The notes under the pieces were generated by a model. It was not told where the DNA came from, made no database searches, and saw nothing but the letters and a program-made list of their open reading frames with translations. A stretch of 6,199 nt of DNA from Acidobacteriota bacterium (GTDB taxonomy: Bacteria > Acidobacteriota > Vicinamibacteria > Vicinamibacterales > Vicinamibacteraceae): the NCBI GenBank assembly GCA_013695405.1, contig JACDAO010000327.1, positions 1 through 6,199 of the forward strand, written 5' to 3'. The translations under genes were made by a program, and so were the position numbers. Below are positions 4,414-6,199 of the stretch, piece after piece; within the stretch, counting starts at the first letter, position 1; the number at the start of each line of letters is the position of its first letter.

Positions 4414-5067
4414 ATGGCCACACCAGGAACCCTGCACGACGCCTTCATCGACGAACTGCGAGACACCTACAGCGCCGAGAAGCAGATTATCAAGGCCCTG
4501 CCGAAGATGGTGAAGGCCGCCACTTCGCCCGACCTCCGGACCGCGTTCCAGAGCCACCTCGAGGAGACGCGCGCCCAGATCGAGAAGCTTGGCCGTGTCT
4601 TCGAGAGCATCGGCGAGAAGCCGCGCGCCAAGCACTGCGACGGCATGGCTGGCATCCTCGAGGAAGGTGACGGCGTGATGGGCGAGAACTTCGATGACGC
4701 GACGCTCGACGCCTGCCTGATCGCCTCGGCGCAGCGGGTCGAGCATTACGAGATGGCCGCCTACGGGTCGCTGGTCGCATGGGCGCGGGCGATGGGTCAC
4801 GACGACGCCGCCGGCATCCTTGAGGAGATTCTCGACGAGGAGAAGTCGGCCGACCAGAAGCTTACGGCGCTCGCCGAGGGCGGCATCAACCAGGACGCCG
4901 CCGACGCCGCCCACCCGCAGGACGAGGACGACGAAGACGACGCTCCCGTGGCGCCGCCCCGAGCGTCCGCGGGCCGCGCCGCCAAGGCGCCGGCGCCGGT
5001 CCCCAGCCGGGCTGCGTTTAAGCCGACGGCCAAGAAGACCAGCCGCGCTGGCGCGCGCGGCCGTTAG
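4414..5067 (+). CDS. YciF/DUF892 ferritin-like stress protein with basic C-terminal tail
   Basis: This 217-aa protein is predicted cytosolic. Residues 5-157 match the DUF892 (YciE/YciF) ferritin-like helical bundle. Recognisable blocks are ELRDTYSAEKQIIKALPKM (14-32), SHLEETRAQIEKLGRVFE (47-64), HCDGMAGILEEG (74-85), SAQRVEHYEMAAYGSL (105-120) and ILEEILDEEKSADQKLTALAE (135-155). Carboxylate and histidine candidates for the di-iron site include E22, H48, E51, E110, H111, E113 and E142/E143; the exact ligands are not assigned here. YciF relatives are usually stress-induced; their reaction is unsettled. E. coli YciF (about 166 aa) ends near the bundle. This protein adds a run of seven acidic residues (170-176) and then a Pro/Ala tail, 183-217, with ten Arg/Lys and no acidic residue. 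That tail suggests nucleic-acid or polyanion binding. Its start is fixed by AAGGAG upstream. It is apparently a single-gene unit followed by a hairpin at 5081-5110. Confidence 0.92.
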   Translation: MATPGTLHDAFIDELRDTYSAEKQIIKALPKMVKAATSPDLRTAFQSHLEETRAQIEKLGRVFESIGEKPRAKHCDGMAGILEEGDGVMGENFDDATLDACLIASAQRVEHYEMAAYGSLVAWARAMGHDDAAGILEEILDEEKSADQKLTALAEGGINQDAADAAHPQDEDDEDDAPVAPPRASAGRAAKAPAPVPSRAAFKPTAKKTSRAGARGR

Positions 5068-5080
5068 ACAGTTCTGTGGG

Positions 5081-5110
5081 GGCAGGGGGCGCTCCGGCGC
5101 GCCCTCTGCC
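5081..5110 (+). terminator. Terminator-like hairpin after the YciF-like gene
   Basis: GGCAGGGGGCGC (5081-5092) pairs with GCGCCCTCTGCC (5099-5110) around TCCGGC. The stem is 12 bp with a single G-T wobble. It begins 13 bp after the TAG stop, the usual place for an intrinsic terminator, but no T-run follows (GTGTGCGCGC). The hairpin is clear; whether it ends transcription alone is uncertain. Confidence 0.6.
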
Positions 5111-5158
5111 GTGTGCGCGCGGCACCCGGTACCTCCAGAATCAACCAGCCCAGTCGTC

Positions 5159-6199
5159 ATGGCCGCACCAGTGCTCAGGATCCGTCTCCTGCTCGGCCTG
5201 TGGCTGACCATCCTCGCAGGTTGCGCCGCCAACGGCCCACTGTCCAGACTGGCGCGGCAGCCCTCTCCCTACGAGCAGTACATCGACTCGTTGCAACAGT
5301 CGGGACTCGAGCAGACCGCGCTCGGCCAGGACTGGCTACGGGCCGGCGACGCGGCGCTGGCGCGACCGATCCCTGCCTCACTGCCCTTCCGTGAAACCGG
5401 CTATTTCGCGCCGGACACACCAACCGCCACGGCCTGGCGGGTCGAGGTGCGCCGCGGTCGGACGCTCGCCATCGAGGTCTCGTTCGACACCGCCGTGCCT
5501 GGCCGGCTGTTCGTGGACGTGTTCCGCACCACGTCCGAGGCGACGCTGCAGCGGGTCACGTCGCTGCCGCTCGACACGCACACCCTGACCCTGCTTGCCG
5601 ATCAGGACACCACCTACGTCGTGCGCGTCCAGCCTGAGTTGCTGCGTGGCGGCCGATACACCCTGGTCGAGCGCACCACTTCTTCGCTGCGCTTTCCGGT
5701 GTCGGGCCTGACGGCGCGGGCAGTCCAGAGCCTGTTCGGCGCCACCCGGGATGCGGGCACCCGCGAGCACGAGGGCGTGGACATCTTCGCGCCGCGCGGC
5801 ACGCCGGTCGTCGCGGTCGTCGATGGCGTGGCGCAGCCGGCTACCAACGGCCTCGGCGGCAACGTCGTCTGGCTGACGCCGAACACGCGCAACGGCACCT
5901 ACTACTACGCTCATCTCGAACGCTGGGCATTCGATGACTCGACGCCGGTGCGCGCCGGCGACGTGGTCGGCTACGTCGGCAACACGGGCAATGCCCGCAG
6001 CACCGCCCCGCACCTGCATTTCGGCGTGTACGCGGGCGGCGCGATCGACCCGTGGCCGTTTCTGCAGCCCGACGACGAACGGCCGCCCGAGCCGCGCGGC
6101 GACCTGACCTCGCTCGGCCAGCTGGTCAGGGTCTTGCCACGCACCACGCCGCTGCGCGCGGGTCCTGACGCCCCCCTCGCCGCCGGGGCGGGCCTGGCG
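5159..6199 (+). CDS. M23/LytM-type peptidase lipoprotein (3' partial)
   Basis: From ATG 5159 the frame is open to the window edge (347 complete codons, no stop). The N-terminus MAAPVLRIRLLLGLWLTILAGC is a type II signal peptide: RIR charge, hydrophobic core and lipobox LAGC with C22 as the probable lipidated residue, so it is membrane-anchored. Residues 80-172 form a beta-rich stretch (GYFAPDTP, WRVEVRRGRTLAIEVSF, TTYVVRVQPELLRGGRYTLVE) resembling a PPC-like sandwich. The M23 domain spans about 185-303. HEGVDIFAPRGTPV gives H204 and D208, YYYAHL gives H252, and HLHFGVY gives H285/H287, a complete zinc and catalytic set for a glycyl-glycyl or DD-type endopeptidase acting on peptidoglycan. After IDPWPFL a new segment, LVRVLPRTTPLRAGPD, looks like the start of an SH3-type domain cut by the window end. 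No strong Shine-Dalgarno precedes the ATG; an in-frame GTG at 5111 is unlikely because it would displace the signal peptide. Confidence 0.9.
   Translation, partial: MAAPVLRIRLLLGLWLTILAGCAANGPLSRLARQPSPYEQYIDSLQQSGLEQTALGQDWLRAGDAALARPIPASLPFRETGYFAPDTPTATAWRVEVRRGRTLAIEVSFDTAVPGRLFVDVFRTTSEATLQRVTSLPLDTHTLTLLADQDTTYVVRVQPELLRGGRYTLVERTTSSLRFPVSGLTARAVQSLFGATRDAGTREHEGVDIFAPRGTPVVAVVDGVAQPATNGLGGNVVWLTPNTRNGTYYYAHLERWAFDDSTPVRAGDVVGYVGNTGNARSTAPHLHFGVYAGGAIDPWPFLQPDDERPPEPRGDLTSLGQLVRVLPRTTPLRAGPDAPLAAGAGLA

Noticed and set aside
3822..4466. 214-codon minus-strand frame over the intergenic region upstream of the YciF-like gene
   Set aside because: Part of its translation looks mildly hydrophobic, but it includes the tandem repeats, lacks a Shine-Dalgarno and overlaps the YciF start. 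No family is recognisable.
4396..5232. 278-codon minus-strand open frame opposite the YciF-like gene
   Set aside because: It mirrors the codon bias of the sense gene, has no ribosome binding site, and the plus-strand product matches DUF892 throughout.
5378..6019. 213-codon minus-strand open frame opposite the M23 gene
   Set aside because: It is an antisense shadow of a gene with lipobox and complete M23 motifs; its own translation shows no recognisable domain.

Overview
The window is GC-rich, single-copy bacterial chromosome with compact genes and one repeat-littered intergenic stretch. The gene set is a YiaK-type dehydrogenase, a CPYC flavoprotein, a small secreted zinc peptidase, a DUF1059 protein, a secreted SnoaL-like protein, a YciF-type ferritin-like protein and a LytM lipoprotein. 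Together with the GC-rich palindromes and degenerate CGGTGACC / GCCATCG intergenic repeats, this resembles soil Acidobacteriota (Vicinamibacteria/Luteitalea-like). That placement is recalled similarity, not a search result, and should be treated as tentative. The M23 lipoprotein and the signal peptides fit a diderm envelope.

Layout. Positions 1-246 (+) hold the tail of a gene ending in an NTF2/SnoaL-like domain. It converges, 12 bp apart, with a 2,3-diketo-L-gulonate reductase-like (YiaK/DlgD) gene on the minus strand (259-1281). That gene is divergent from a thioredoxin-reductase-like flavoprotein (1393-2316, +), which converges at 5 bp with a secreted mini metallopeptidase (2322-2885, -; probable TTG start). 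A 278-bp gap follows, containing a perfect 13-bp-stem hairpin (3027-3058). Next comes a two-gene minus-strand operon: DUF1059 (3653-3802), then a secreted SnoaL-like protein (3164-3643). The upstream gene's stop codon lies inside the downstream gene's ribosome binding site.

Positions 3815-4413 form a roughly 600-bp non-coding stretch. Its first half holds an exact 11-bp tandem repeat, two diverged ~50-bp copies of a G-rich unit, a triple GCCATCG repeat and a GGTGACC palindrome cluster. Its second half shows nothing I can name. A YciF/DUF892 ferritin-like gene with a basic tail (4414-5067, +) follows, then a terminator-like hairpin (5081-5110), then an M23/LytM lipoprotein gene (5159 to the window edge) cut at its 3' end.

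The genes do not form one pathway. Only the DUF1059-SnoaL pair is a convincing operon. A loose stress and envelope theme (YciF, dithiol flavoprotein, peptidases) is inference. I found no mobile element, CRISPR array, RNA gene or obvious multi-gene novel system. The best leads are the flavoprotein that keeps CPYC but lacks a recognisable NADPH site, the tightly coupled DUF1059 pair with its upstream 11-bp repeats, and the intergenic repeat mosaic.
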